A stretch of DNA of 64,000 nucleotides, taken from assembly GCA_034433795.1 (NCBI GenBank), contig DAOUAE010000025.1, forward strand, positions 8,861 to 72,860, in the 5' to 3' direction. Position 1 is the stretch's first letter. Each line of letters opens with the position of its first letter. The notes beneath the pieces were generated by a model. It was not told the DNA's origin, did not search any database, and saw nothing but the letters and a program-made list of their open reading frames with translations. The DNA comes from DAOUAE01 sp034433795. Lineage in GTDB: Bacteria > Chloroflexota > UBA6077 > FW602-bin22 > DAOUAE01. Position numbers and translations under genes: made by a program. Shown piece after piece: positions 1-7,913 of the stretch.

Positions 1-82
1 GATGGCCAGCCGGCGCGGCCCCGGCGGGGAGAGGGCCACGCTCCTGGCCCGGTGTCGCTGCCCACCGGAGAGGAGCCTCCAA

Positions 83-538
83 ATGACGGTGCGGACGCGC
101 CGAGCGGTTCTGAACTTTATGCGCAGCCCCGACCCTACTCCTTACCAGGTGATAGATCCGGCGGCCGGAGAGTCTCTCTGGGTCCGCTGCGCCATGGATG
201 CCCTCATGTATCCCCTGCTCACCGGTCACACGGTCGAGATCATCGCCCGACCGCCGGGGGTCGGGGAGTCTTTGCGGCTGGTGATCGGTCCGGAGGGCGC
301 CGACGCCTGGCCCGCGGGCTGGGTCGTTACCTACCCTGACCTGCCGATTGAGAGCGAAGACCTTGACCGCATGGCCCGCGAGCGGTGTCCCCTGATCCAT
401 CTTTTCCCCGATCGGTCGCGTCTTGAGAGATGGCGCAGGGACCTGCCGCCGGCTCGGCGAGATCGCATGCAGATCCTGACAGTGTCCACGGCCTTCGCCG
501 TGGCCCGACAGCGGGTCGCGGGCTGGCCGGAAGAATGA
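83..538 (+). CDS. merB: Short organomercurial lyase (MerB-like), core domain only
   Basis: 151 aa, predicted to cleave the C-Hg bond of organomercurials and hand Hg(II) to MerA. Residues CAMD near the middle match the MerB catalytic Cys96-Asp99 pair, and RCPLIHLF matches the segment carrying the third catalytic residue Cys159. Canonical MerB is about 212 aa; here the N-terminal winged-helix-like part is missing. I start at ATG 83 because AGGAG lies 7 bp upstream; the frame stays open to base 2, so a longer protein cannot be excluded at the window edge. The first 82 bases show nothing else. It sits 16 bp before merA, in the same operon. What is seen is the motif match and position; activity is inferred. 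Confidence 0.75.
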   Translation: MTVRTRRAVLNFMRSPDPTPYQVIDPAAGESLWVRCAMDALMYPLLTGHTVEIIARPPGVGESLRLVIGPEGADAWPAGWVVTYPDLPIESEDLDRMARERCPLIHLFPDRSRLERWRRDLPPARRDRMQILTVSTAFAVARQRVAGWPEE

Positions 539-554
539 CCGTGGAGGTCTGGTG

Positions 555-2216
555 ATGGCTGCACATCGTGTGACGATGCGGGTCGAGGGCATGCACTGCC
601 CCGACTGCGGCGCCCGGGTGGCCCGGGCGCTGACCGAGGCCGGAGCCCGCGACGTCCAGGTGGACTGGCGGGCAGGCCGGGCCACGTTCACCGCCGAGGA
701 GTCGCTGCCGCCGGAGCGGCTGACCAGCGCCGTGGCTCAGGCCGGCTACCGGCCGGGCCCGGTCGAGGCTCCCCGGCCCGCCCCGGCGCCGCAGGGCCCG
801 CCCGCCATAGTGGTGGGCGAGGCTCCCTACGACCTGGCCATCATCGGCTCGGGGGCGGCGGCCTTCGCCGCCGCCATCCGGGCCCGGGAGCTGGGCGCGC
901 GGGTGGTGATGGTCGAGGCCGGGACCCTGGGCGGCACCTGCGTCAACGTCGGCTGCGTGCCCTCGAAGTTCCTGCTCCGGGCCGCCGAGATCTTCTGGCA
1001 GGCTGGCCACCACCCCTTCGCCGGGGTGCGGACCCAGGCGCTGGGGGTCGATCTGGGGGCCCTCATCGCCCAGAAACAACGGCTCCTGGACCATCTCCGC
1101 CAGGAGAAGTACGCTGACCTCATCCCCGCCTACGGCTGGGAGTTCCGGCAGGGCACGGCCACCTTCGCCGACCCGGAGACGCTGCTGGTCGACGGCCAGC
1201 CGCTGCGCGCCCGGGCCTACCTCATCGCCACGGGAGCCTCGCCCGCCATTCCCCCGATCCCCGGACTGACCGAGGCCGGGTACCTCACCAGCACCACCGC
1301 CCTGGACCTCACCACCCTTCCCCGGTCCCTGGCCGTCATCGGCGGGAACGCCATCGGCCTGGAACTGGGCCAGGCGTTCCGGCGTCTGGGCAGCCAGGTC
1401 GTGCTCTTCGAGCTCCTGCCGCGCATCGCCCCGTTCGAGGAGCCCGAGATCAGTCAGACGCTGGCCGAGGCCCTGAGCGCCGAGGGGATGGAGATCGTCA
1501 CCGCCGCCCAGGTCGGCCGGGTCGAGCGGCTCCCGGACGGCCAGCGCCAGGTCACGGCCACCGTCAGCGGCCAGACCCGCACCTGGACGGTGGAGGCGGT
1601 CCTGGTGGCCACCGGCCGCCGGCCCAACACCGCCGGGCTGGGCCTGGAGCGGGCCGGCATCCAGACCGACCGGCGCGGGGCGGTGGTGGTCGACGAGACG
1701 CTGCGGACCACCAACCCCCGCGTCTGGGCGGCCGGCGATGTCGCCGGCGCCCCTCAGTTCGTCTACGTCGCCGCCTATGAGGGAACCCTGGCGGCCGAGA
1801 ACAGTCTGACCGGGGCCGGCCGGCGGGTCGACTTCACGGCCCTGCCGCGCGTCACCTTCACCAGCCCCCAGATCGCGGCCGTGGGGCCGACCGAGGCCGA
1901 GGCCCGGGCCCAGGGCCAGACGGTCCGGACGGCCCTCCTGCCGCTCCGGGTCCTCTCGCGAGCCCAGGTCAACGGCGAGACGCGCGGGCTCTTCAAGCTG
2001 CTGGCCGACGCCCAGACCGGCCGGCTCCTGGGGGCGCACATTCTGGCCGAGAACGCCGGCGAGGTCATCTACGCCGCCGTCCTGGCCATCAAGGCCGGCC
2101 TGACCATCGACGACCTGGTGGCCAGCTTCGCCCCCTACCTGACCATGGCCGAGGGGCTGCGGCTGGCCGCCCAGGCCTTCAGCCGGGACGTGGCGCGCCT
2201 TTCCTGCTGCGCCTGA
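555..2216 (+). CDS. merA: Mercuric reductase with N-terminal HMA domain
   Basis: 553 aa cytoplasmic FAD- and NADPH-dependent enzyme reducing Hg(II) to Hg(0). Domains in order: heavy-metal-associated domain with GMHCPDC (Cys15, Cys18), FAD-binding Rossmann site IIGSGAAAFAAA (about 96-107), redox disulfide GGTCVNVGCVPSK (Cys129, Cys134), second nucleotide-binding fold around VIGGNAIGLELG, dimerisation domain, and the C-terminal vicinal pair SCCA (Cys551-Cys552) that captures Hg in true MerA and separates it from dihydrolipoamide dehydrogenase. ATG 555 is preferred over GTG 552 because GGAGG lies 7 bp upstream. All diagnostic residues are present. merB lies upstream and merE starts 11 bp downstream. 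Confidence 0.95.
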   Translation: MAAHRVTMRVEGMHCPDCGARVARALTEAGARDVQVDWRAGRATFTAEESLPPERLTSAVAQAGYRPGPVEAPRPAPAPQGPPAIVVGEAPYDLAIIGSGAAAFAAAIRARELGARVVMVEAGTLGGTCVNVGCVPSKFLLRAAEIFWQAGHHPFAGVRTQALGVDLGALIAQKQRLLDHLRQEKYADLIPAYGWEFRQGTATFADPETLLVDGQPLRARAYLIATGASPAIPPIPGLTEAGYLTSTTALDLTTLPRSLAVIGGNAIGLELGQAFRRLGSQVVLFELLPRIAPFEEPEISQTLAEALSAEGMEIVTAAQVGRVERLPDGQRQVTATVSGQTRTWTVEAVLVATGRRPNTAGLGLERAGIQTDRRGAVVVDETLRTTNPRVWAAGDVAGAPQFVYVAAYEGTLAAENSLTGAGRRVDFTALPRVTFTSPQIAAVGPTEAEARAQGQTVRTALLPLRVLSRAQVNGETRGLFKLLADAQTGRLLGAHILAENAGEVIYAAVLAIKAGLTIDDLVASFAPYLTMAEGLRLAAQAFSRDVARLSCCA

Positions 2217-2227
2217 AGGGAGGACGG

Positions 2228-2527
2228 ATGGGCCGTCGGATGAAAGGTCTGCTGCTGGTGGGACTGGCCCTCTTGACCTGTCCCTGTCACCTGCCGCTCC
2301 TGGTCTTGATCCTGGCCGGGACCGGGCTGGGAGCGCTGCTCGCCGCGCACCTGGGGCTGGCGGCGGCCGTCCTGACCGTCGTCTTCCTCGTCGCCCTGGG
2401 GCTGGGTCTGCACCTGCTGACGGCCGAGGAGCGGACCCCGCCGGCCAGCGCCGACTGCTGCGCCCCCGCCCGCGCGCCGGCGGAGCCGGCGGCCGCCGGC
2501 TCCGAGCGTTCCGCTGAGGGAGGCTGA
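2228..2527 (+). CDS. merE: Mercury transporter MerE-like membrane protein
   Basis: 99 aa with two hydrophobic helices. LTCPCHLPLLVLILAGTG (about residues 16-33) matches the MerE signature, where CPC in the first helix binds Hg. MerE of transposon mer operons is about 78 aa and moves Hg(II) and methylmercury across the inner membrane. This protein has an added hydrophilic C-terminal tail with ADCCAP, a vicinal Cys pair that could pass metal to the adjacent MerA. It starts 11 bp after merA behind GGGAGGA. No merT, merP, merC or merF is seen here, so this is the only obvious mercury importer in the operon. Confidence 0.8.
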   Translation: MGRRMKGLLLVGLALLTCPCHLPLLVLILAGTGLGALLAAHLGLAAAVLTVVFLVALGLGLHLLTAEERTPPASADCCAPARAPAEPAAAGSERSAEGG

Positions 2528-2529
2528 GG

Positions 2530-3867
2530 ATGCGGCCCCAGGTTGTCGGTCTCCTGGTCCTGCTGGGCCTGACCTGTGCCCTGGGCTGTTTTCAGGCGGT
2601 GGGCGGGCCGCGCCCGACCCCACCGGCGGGCGCGACGGTGGCGACCCCGACGCCGGCCTCACCGACGGCGTCGCCGACGCCGGGGCCGCGCTGGCGGGTG
2701 GCCTGGCAGCGCCCCCTCGGTCCGGTCAGCCAGCCTCCGCGGGTCGGCCGGGGGCTGGTCTACGTCTTTGTCGGCAACGACGTCCTGGCCTTCGAGGCGG
2801 CCACCGGTGCGCTCCGCTGGCAGTACACCGCCCCGCCCCTCGAGGGCGAGGCGGCCGCCCTGGGCTGCCCCTGCGCCCGGGCGCCGGGCCTCTTCGGCGG
2901 CCAGGGGCTTTACGTCCTGGGCGGGCCGGCCGAGCTCCGCGCTCTCGACGACCAGACCGGTCAGCCCCGCTGGACCCGTTCGCTGGGCCGGCAGATCGTC
3001 ACCCCAACGGTGAGCGCCCAGGGGACGGTGGTGGTCGGGGCGGTCGACGACCAGGGCCCGGCCCTCTTGGGGCTGGCGGAGGCGACGGGCGCGGTGCGCT
3101 GGCGGCGGCCGGTCCCGGCGGGGTTCCTCCCCTGGCTGGCCCTCGACCCGCCGGTGGTGCTGGCGCTGACCCTCGACCGCCAGCTGCTGGCGGTGGACCC
3201 GACCGACGGTCGCGAGCGCTGGCGGCAGCCGCTGCCGGCCGAGGCGGTCCTGCCGGAGACCGACCGGGTTGGCGGCGGCCAGCTGGTGGTGCTGGTCCCC
3301 GAGGGGGTGATGCTTCTCGAGACGACCACCGGCCAGGTGCGCTGGCGGGCCCGGGTTCAGGGCTGGCCGGGCGAGGCCCTGGTGGTCGGGCCGCTGGTGG
3401 TGGTGAGCACCTTTGACGGCGAGGTTGTCGCCCTGGAGGCGGCCACCGGGCAGCGACGCTGGGCGCACACGGGCGCGCTGGGCCGGGGGCTGGCCAGCGA
3501 TGGGGAGGTCCTCTACGTCCCCGGCCAGGCCGACGATCTCCTGGCCCTGGATCTCGGCACCGGGAGGGTCCGCTGGCGGCGGCCGGTCGGGCCCCTCTTC
3601 GCCCCGGCCGTCATCGCCGGGGAGCGGCTCTGGGCCGGGACCACCAGTGGAGAGGTTGTGGCGCTGGCCCGGGCCACGGGCGCCGAGCAGGCCCGGCTGA
3701 CGGTCGGCGAGACCACGGTCTTCAGCCCGGTGGTCGGTGAGGAGCCGGCGGCCGGCCCGGCCTGCTGCGCCGACCCGGGCCGCGGCCGCGCTGGGGAGAC
3801 GGTCTACGTGGTGACGGCCGGCCCCGCCGGCAGCGCGCTGGTGGCCCTGCGGCCCGAAGCGGGCTAG
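2530..3867 (+). CDS. PQQ-repeat beta-propeller lipoprotein in the mer operon
   Basis: 445 aa exported lipoprotein. An N-terminal signal ends in a lipobox ALGC (Cys20); a Thr/Pro-rich linker follows, then repeated blades of the type ATGALRWQ, TGQPRW, TDGRERWRQ and TGQRRWAH, characteristic of quinoprotein-like eight-bladed propellers. No dehydrogenase catalytic signature is visible, so it is probably a scaffold or binding protein. Unusual are CPC in a loop near residue 117 and a vicinal CC near residue 413, which could bind soft metals outside the membrane. It begins 2 bp after merE. The lgt gene later in the same operon would lipidate this Cys. The function in mercury handling is inferred from context only. 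Confidence 0.75.
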   Translation: MRPQVVGLLVLLGLTCALGCFQAVGGPRPTPPAGATVATPTPASPTASPTPGPRWRVAWQRPLGPVSQPPRVGRGLVYVFVGNDVLAFEAATGALRWQYTAPPLEGEAAALGCPCARAPGLFGGQGLYVLGGPAELRALDDQTGQPRWTRSLGRQIVTPTVSAQGTVVVGAVDDQGPALLGLAEATGAVRWRRPVPAGFLPWLALDPPVVLALTLDRQLLAVDPTDGRERWRQPLPAEAVLPETDRVGGGQLVVLVPEGVMLLETTTGQVRWRARVQGWPGEALVVGPLVVVSTFDGEVVALEAATGQRRWAHTGALGRGLASDGEVLYVPGQADDLLALDLGTGRVRWRRPVGPLFAPAVIAGERLWAGTTSGEVVALARATGAEQARLTVGETTVFSPVVGEEPAAGPACCADPGRGRAGETVYVVTAGPAGSALVALRPEAG

Positions 3868-3876
3868 GAGGTGACC

Positions 3877-4065
3877 ATGCTGGAGATCGGCCTGATCGTC
3901 GTCAGCGTCCTCCTGTGCGGCCTTCTGCTCTGGCGGTCGCCCGGCTGCGGGCTCTGTCGTCCGGCCGGCTCCCCGCCGGGGGCCGGCGAGGAGCAGACCG
4001 GCCGGCGACCAGATCGTTCGCCGGCCGCGGAGCCGTCGGTCCGGCCAGGGAGGGGGCGATGGTGA
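3877..4065 (+). CDS. Tiny single-pass membrane protein with CxxC
   Basis: 62 aa. One hydrophobic helix (residues 1-21) is followed by a short CGLC motif and a Pro/Arg-rich hydrophilic tail. AGGAGGT lies 4 bp upstream of ATG 3877, the better start; GTG 3871 overlaps the ribosome site. Its stop overlaps the start of the thioredoxin gene by three bases, a sign of translational coupling. No family recognised. The Cys pair next to a membrane helix and its place in a mercury/thiol operon suggest metal or disulfide handling. Confidence 0.55.
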   Translation: MLEIGLIVVSVLLCGLLLWRSPGCGLCRPAGSPPGAGEEQTGRRPDRSPAAEPSVRPGRGRW

Positions 4066-4631
4066 AAACCCAACCGCGCCCGGGGCGCATCGCCGGCTGG
4101 CGTCGCTGGCTTCTGGTCCTGGGGGCGCTTATCGGGCTGGGGGCGGCGCTCTGGGCCCTCGGGGGGCCGCGCTGGCGGACCGAGCCGGGTCGGCCGGCGG
4201 CCGGCCCGCCGGCCGACTTCGCCATCGAGACGGTCGACGGCGGGCGGTTCGCGCTGGCCGACCACCGTGGGAAGGTGGTGGGCGTGCTCTTTCTGGCCAG
4301 CTGGTGCGCCAGCTGTCTGGTCGAGACCCAGGCCTGGGGGCGGATCGTCCAGGAGTACGGGCCGGACCGGGTGGTGGCGCTTCTGGTCTCGGCCGACCCG
4401 GCCGACACCCCGGCCGACCTGGAGCGCTTCCGGCAGCAGGCTCGGGGGCCGGAGCGCTTCTGGGCCATCGACCGCGATGGCCGGGCCCTGGTTCTGCCCT
4501 TCCGGGTCCAGACGCTGGACACCACCCTCCTCTTCGACCGGCAGGGTCGGCTGGCCTACCGCGACACGTTCCCCACACCCTATGAGACGCTCAAACGCGA
4601 GGTCGAGCGGCTGCTGCGCGAGGGAGGCTAA
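4059..4631 (+). CDS. TlpA/ResA-like membrane-anchored thioredoxin
   Basis: 190 aa. An N-terminal anchor helix (about 15-38) is followed by an AhpC/TSA-thioredoxin fold: PADFAIETVDGG, KVVGVLFLASWCASC with redox CxxC (Cys-Ala-Ser-Cys), then LVSADPADTPADLERF. It would act outside the cytoplasmic membrane as a disulfide reductase or thiol carrier, with the CcdA-like protein encoded downstream as likely electron donor. ATG 4059 has GGGAGGGGG just upstream and overlaps the preceding stop. A role in keeping extracytoplasmic Cys of the mer lipoprotein or membrane proteins reduced is an inference from the operon. Confidence 0.8.
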   Translation: MVKTQPRPGRIAGWRRWLLVLGALIGLGAALWALGGPRWRTEPGRPAAGPPADFAIETVDGGRFALADHRGKVVGVLFLASWCASCLVETQAWGRIVQEYGPDRVVALLVSADPADTPADLERFRQQARGPERFWAIDRDGRALVLPFRVQTLDTTLLFDRQGRLAYRDTFPTPYETLKREVERLLREGG

Positions 4632-4637
4632 ACGGGC

Positions 4638-5441
4638 ATGATTGTTATCCACCTCGATCCGGTCCTGGCCCGGCTGGGGCCGGTCACCCTCACCTGGCAT
4701 GGCTTTTTCAGCGCGCTGGGGCTCCTGATGGGCCTGCGGCTGGCCCTCCGGCTGGCCGAGCGGCAGGGACTCGACCCGGAGCGGCTGGGTCGGGTGGCCC
4801 TCTGGGGCGTGGTCGGCGGTCTGGTGGGCGCCCGGCTGCTCCACGTCCTCGACCAGGCGGGCTTCTACCTGGCCCACCCGGCCCAGATCCTGGCGCTGAC
4901 CGAGGGCGGTTTCGCCATCTACGGAGGGATCCTGGGCGGCCTGGTGGGAGGGCTTCTGACCGCCCGACGGCTCGGTCTGCCGGCCTGGCCGCTGCTGGAC
5001 AGCGCCGCCGTCGGCCTCATTCTGGGCCAGGGGATCGGTCGGATCGGCGATCTCATCAACGGCGAGCACCACGGCCGGCCGAGCACGCTTCCCTGGAGCG
5101 TGGTCTACACCCATCCCAACACCCTGGGCGAGCCGGGCCGGGCGGTCCATCCGGCGGTGGCCTACGAGATGCTCTGGGACCTCGCGGTCTTCGCGCTTCT
5201 CTGGGCGCTGGCCCGCCGGCCGGGAGAGCGGCCGGCCGGTCTGCTCTTCTGGCTGTACACGGCCCTCTACGGGGCGGGCCGGCTGGCGACCGGCTTTTTC
5301 CGACAGGACGCCCCGCTGACCGCCGGGCTCAGTCAGGCCCAGTGGCTGGGCCTGGCCGGGCTGGTGATCGGGGGGCTGGCGCTGCTGGCCAGATGGGGAC
5401 GGCCGGCCGCCGCTGCGGTTCGGGTGCGGGGGGATGGATGA
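4638..5441 (+). CDS. lgt: Prolipoprotein diacylglyceryl transferase
   Basis: 267 aa, seven or so membrane helices. It transfers diacylglycerol to the lipobox Cys of preprolipoproteins. The Lgt signature region reads GRIGDLINGEHHGRP (around residue 134), and the N-terminal TWHGFFSALG matches the conserved HG motif. It is normally a single-copy housekeeping gene; here it lies 6 bp after the thioredoxin gene inside the mer operon, and the lipoprotein at 2530 is an obvious client. This could be the sole copy or a dedicated one; the window cannot tell. Its stop overlaps the next start (ATGA). Confidence 0.92.
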   Translation: MIVIHLDPVLARLGPVTLTWHGFFSALGLLMGLRLALRLAERQGLDPERLGRVALWGVVGGLVGARLLHVLDQAGFYLAHPAQILALTEGGFAIYGGILGGLVGGLLTARRLGLPAWPLLDSAAVGLILGQGIGRIGDLINGEHHGRPSTLPWSVVYTHPNTLGEPGRAVHPAVAYEMLWDLAVFALLWALARRPGERPAGLLFWLYTALYGAGRLATGFFRQDAPLTAGLSQAQWLGLAGLVIGGLALLARWGRPAAAAVRVRGDG

Positions 5442-5698
5442 TCATCGACCTTCAGATCGCCGACACCACCTGCCCGCGCTGCGCCGGGCGGCTGGTGGCG
5501 GCGCTCCAGGCGGTGCCCGGCGTCGAGCGGGCGGTGGTCGACTGGCCGACGGGCCGGGCCCGCGTCTGGTGCGCGCCGACGGTCTCGCCGGCCGTGCCCG
5601 TGGCGGCGGTGGCAGGAGCGGCCACGGGGACCCGTCACCGCTATCGGGCGACCGTTCTGGTGGTCCGGGCGGACGGTGAGACCGTTCGGGGGGTATAA
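5438..5698 (+). CDS. Heavy-metal-associated domain protein (MerP/CopZ-like, cytosolic)
   Basis: 86 aa. The N-terminal half is a ferredoxin-like HMA fold: IADTTCPRCAGRLVAAL with the metal-binding CxxC, then VPGVERAVVDWPTGRARVW. It has no signal peptide, unlike MerP, so it probably acts as a cytosolic metal chaperone. The C-terminal part carries one more Cys (WCAP). ATG 5438 overlaps the lgt stop by four bases, so translation is coupled. It likely relays Hg(II) or another soft metal within this operon. Confidence 0.75.
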   Translation: MIIDLQIADTTCPRCAGRLVAALQAVPGVERAVVDWPTGRARVWCAPTVSPAVPVAAVAGAATGTRHRYRATVLVVRADGETVRGV

Positions 5699-5730
5699 TC
5701 CTGGCCGAGACTGGTGGGAGTCGAGCGACG

Positions 5731-6579
5731 ATGCGAACGGCACCGACGACGGTCGAGACCGGGCGCGCCGGTCTTCTCGGGAGCGGCCTGCCTTTCGTGG
5801 TCCTGGGGCTGGGGCTGGGAGCCGGGCTCATCCTGGGCGCCCAGACGCTCTACCGGATCCAGGGCGACCTGGCGATGGCGGCCAGTCTGCTCCCGGTGGG
5901 CTACGCCTTCGGGGCCGGCATGGTGGCCACCGTCAACCCCTGCGGCGTCCTCCTTCTGCCCTCGCTGGTGGCCTACTACGTCGGCCGGGAGACGGCGGCC
6001 GGTCCGCCGGGCTGGGGGCGGCGGCTGGGCCGGGCGGTGCTCTTCGGGCTGCTGGCGACGGCCGGCTTCGTGGTCCTCTTCGCCCTGGTCGGGCTGGCCC
6101 TGGCGCTGGGGGGACGGGCCCTGGTGGCGGTCTTCCCCTTCGGCGGGGTTCTGGTCGGGCTGGCCCTGGTCGGGCTGGGGTTGACCCTGGCCCTGACCGG
6201 CCAGGGCGCAGGGCTGGCCGTGGCCGGGCGGGCGCTGGGCTGGCTCACCTTCCGCGACGAGCCGTGGGCGCTCTTTCTGTTCGGGGTGGGCTACGGCCTG
6301 GCCTCGCTGGCCTGCACGCTCCCGGTCTTCCTGGTGGTGGTGGGGACCGCGCTGGTGGCCGGGTCGGTCTGGGCGGCGCTGGGGCGGTTTGTGAGCTACG
6401 CCCTGGGGATGGGGCTGGTCCTGACGGCGGTGACGGTGGGGGCGGCGGTGGCCGAGGGGGCGGTGCGGCGCGGACTGCGACGGCTGGTGCCGCTGGTGCC
6501 CCGGCTGGCGGCGGCCTTCCTGCTGGGCGCCGGGCTCTTCCTCACCCACTACTGGCTGCGCGCCCTGGGCTGGATCTGA
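5731..6579 (+). CDS. ccdA: CcdA/DsbD-family thiol electron transporter
   Basis: 282 aa, about seven membrane helices. Conserved Cys lie in TVNPCGVLLLP (Cys71) and ASLACTLPVFLV, the pair that shuttles electrons from cytosolic thioredoxin across the membrane in CcdA and DsbD. It would feed the TlpA-like protein at 4059. The start follows the HMA gene by 32 bp. A TATAAT at 5694-5699 in the gap, overlapping the HMA stop codon, might be an internal promoter, but its -35 (GGACGG at 5671) is poor. It is the last gene of the mer operon. A general role in cytochrome c maturation (ccm cluster at 35.8-44.6 kb) is an alternative. Confidence 0.85.
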   Translation: MRTAPTTVETGRAGLLGSGLPFVVLGLGLGAGLILGAQTLYRIQGDLAMAASLLPVGYAFGAGMVATVNPCGVLLLPSLVAYYVGRETAAGPPGWGRRLGRAVLFGLLATAGFVVLFALVGLALALGGRALVAVFPFGGVLVGLALVGLGLTLALTGQGAGLAVAGRALGWLTFRDEPWALFLFGVGYGLASLACTLPVFLVVVGTALVAGSVWAALGRFVSYALGMGLVLTAVTVGAAVAEGAVRRGLRRLVPLVPRLAAAFLLGAGLFLTHYWLRALGWI

Positions 6580-6580
6580 G

Positions 6581-6602
6581 GCGCAGGGCCAGCCCCCTGT
6601 GC
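6581..6602 (+). terminator. Possible hairpin after the mer operon
   Basis: GCGCAGGG (6581-6588) can pair with CCCTGTGC (6595-6602) with one G-U pair and a six-base loop, two bases after the ccdA stop. There is no T run, so a Rho-independent terminator is uncertain in this GC-rich setting. Confidence 0.35.
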
Positions 6603-6720
6603 GCGCCGCTGGCGCCGGGGTGCCGGTCTGCCCTTTGGGGGATTGGCCTCGGGTTCTCCCCGGCGTTCTCTCGACGCCCGTGGCCGCAGCCAGGGCGGTG
6701 GCCTGGGGGCGATCCGCCTG

Positions 6721-6749
6721 TTGACGCCGGGCGGACCACCGGCTACGAT
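6721..6749 (+). promoter_or_regulatory. Sigma-70-like promoter of the alcohol dehydrogenase gene
   Basis: TTGACG (6721-6726), 17 bp, then TACGAT (6744-6749), with the gene start 64 bp downstream. Five of six consensus bases match at -35 and spacing is optimal. No operator repeat was noticed. Confidence 0.65.
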
Positions 6750-6812
6750 GGGGCCGCGAGAGACGCGTCGACGGCGCGGAGCGGCCGGCGCGGTGTCGAG
6801 GGAGGGGAGACG

Positions 6813-7913
6813 ATGAAAGCGGCTGTCCTGTACGGCCCACATCAGCCTCTCGAGGTCGCCGACCTCGAGGTTCTGCCGCCGCGCGAGGGCGAGGTCCTGG
6901 TCAGAATGGCGGCGGGCGGCGTCTGCCACAGCGATCTCCACGTGATGCAGGGCCATGTCCCGGCGCCGTTCCCCTGTGTCCCCGGCCACGAGGGGGCCGG
7001 GATCGTGGTCGAGGTCGGGCCGGGGGTGCAGAACGTGCGGCCCGGCGACCACGTGGTCCTGCTCTGGCGGGCCAGTTGCGGCGCCTGCTACTTCTGCAGC
7101 CGGGGGCGTCCGGCCCTCTGCGGCCTGGGTGGCACCATCCGCTGGACCGGCAAACTGGCCGACGGCACCAGTCGCTTCCGCAAAGACGGCCAGGAGATCA
7201 ACCACTTCGCCGGCGTTTCGGCCTTCGCCGAGTACACGGTCGTCCCGGCGGCCGGCGTCATCGCCATCCCGCCGGAGATCCCGCTGGAGAAGGCGGCCGT
7301 GGTCGGCTGCGCGGTGATGACCGGCGTGGGGGCGGTCATCAACACCGCCGCCGTCGAGCCCGGCGCCAGCGTGGCCGTCTTCGGCTGCGGGGGCGTGGGC
7401 CTGAACGTCGTCCAGGGCGCCGCTCTGGCCGGGGCCGAGCGGATCATCGCCGTGGACATCCGGGCTAACAAGCTCGACTTCGCCCGCCAGTTCGGGGCGA
7501 CCCACACGGTCCTGGCCACCGAGACCGATCCGGTGGTCGCCATCCGCGACCTGACCGGCGGCCGGGGGGCCGACTATGCCTTCGAGGTCATCGGCCGGCC
7601 GGAGACGCTTCGTCAGGCCTACGAGGCCACCCGCCGGGGGGGAACGACGGTGGCCATCGGCCTCCCTCCCACCGGCACGGCCTACGCCGTCGACGCCCAG
7701 AGCCTGGTCCTGCAGGAGAAGACCCTCAAGGGCTCGCTCTACGGCAGCTGCGTCCCGGCCCGCGACGTGCCCCGGCTCCTGGCTCTCTACCAGGCGGGCC
7801 GGTTGAATCTGGAGGCGCTGATCACCCGCGCCTATCCGCTCGACCAGATCAACGAGGCCTTCGCCGCCCTGGAGCGGGGCGAGGTGGCTCGCAGCATCAT
7901 CCGTCTGGCCTAG
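6813..7913 (+). CDS. Zinc-dependent alcohol dehydrogenase (class III-like MDR family)
   Basis: 366 aa NAD(P)-dependent medium-chain dehydrogenase. Catalytic zinc ligands are in GGVCHSDLH (Cys38) and VPGHEGAG (His59). The structural zinc lobe has Cys89, Cys92, Cys95 and Cys103 (SCGACYFC...ALC). The cofactor site reads GCGGVGLNVV. The pattern resembles S-(hydroxymethyl)glutathione or mycothiol dehydrogenases and related aryl/alkyl alcohol dehydrogenases, but the substrate cannot be fixed. ATG 6813 has GGAGGGGA upstream. It has its own promoter and converges with the MerA-like gene, the two stops overlapping by four bases. Confidence 0.9.
   Translation: MKAAVLYGPHQPLEVADLEVLPPREGEVLVRMAAGGVCHSDLHVMQGHVPAPFPCVPGHEGAGIVVEVGPGVQNVRPGDHVVLLWRASCGACYFCSRGRPALCGLGGTIRWTGKLADGTSRFRKDGQEINHFAGVSAFAEYTVVPAAGVIAIPPEIPLEKAAVVGCAVMTGVGAVINTAAVEPGASVAVFGCGGVGLNVVQGAALAGAERIIAVDIRANKLDFARQFGATHTVLATETDPVVAIRDLTGGRGADYAFEVIGRPETLRQAYEATRRGGTTVAIGLPPTGTAYAVDAQSLVLQEKTLKGSLYGSCVPARDVPRLLALYQAGRLNLEALITRAYPLDQINEAFAALERGEVARSIIRLA

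Noticed and set aside
327..2039. 570-codon open frame opposite merB/merA
   Set aside because: Gly/Arg/Pro/Gln-rich shadow of the merA reading frame in GC-rich DNA, with no domain.
5694..5699. TATAAT as a separate promoter for ccdA
   Set aside because: Perfect -10 but poor -35, and it overlaps the stop codon of a tightly packed operon; mentioned only in the ccdA entry.
5676..7913. Continuous frame joining the ccdA region to the alcohol dehydrogenase
   Set aside because: Residues before 6813 are the wrong frame of ccdA and the promoter gap; the dehydrogenase starts at ATG 6813.
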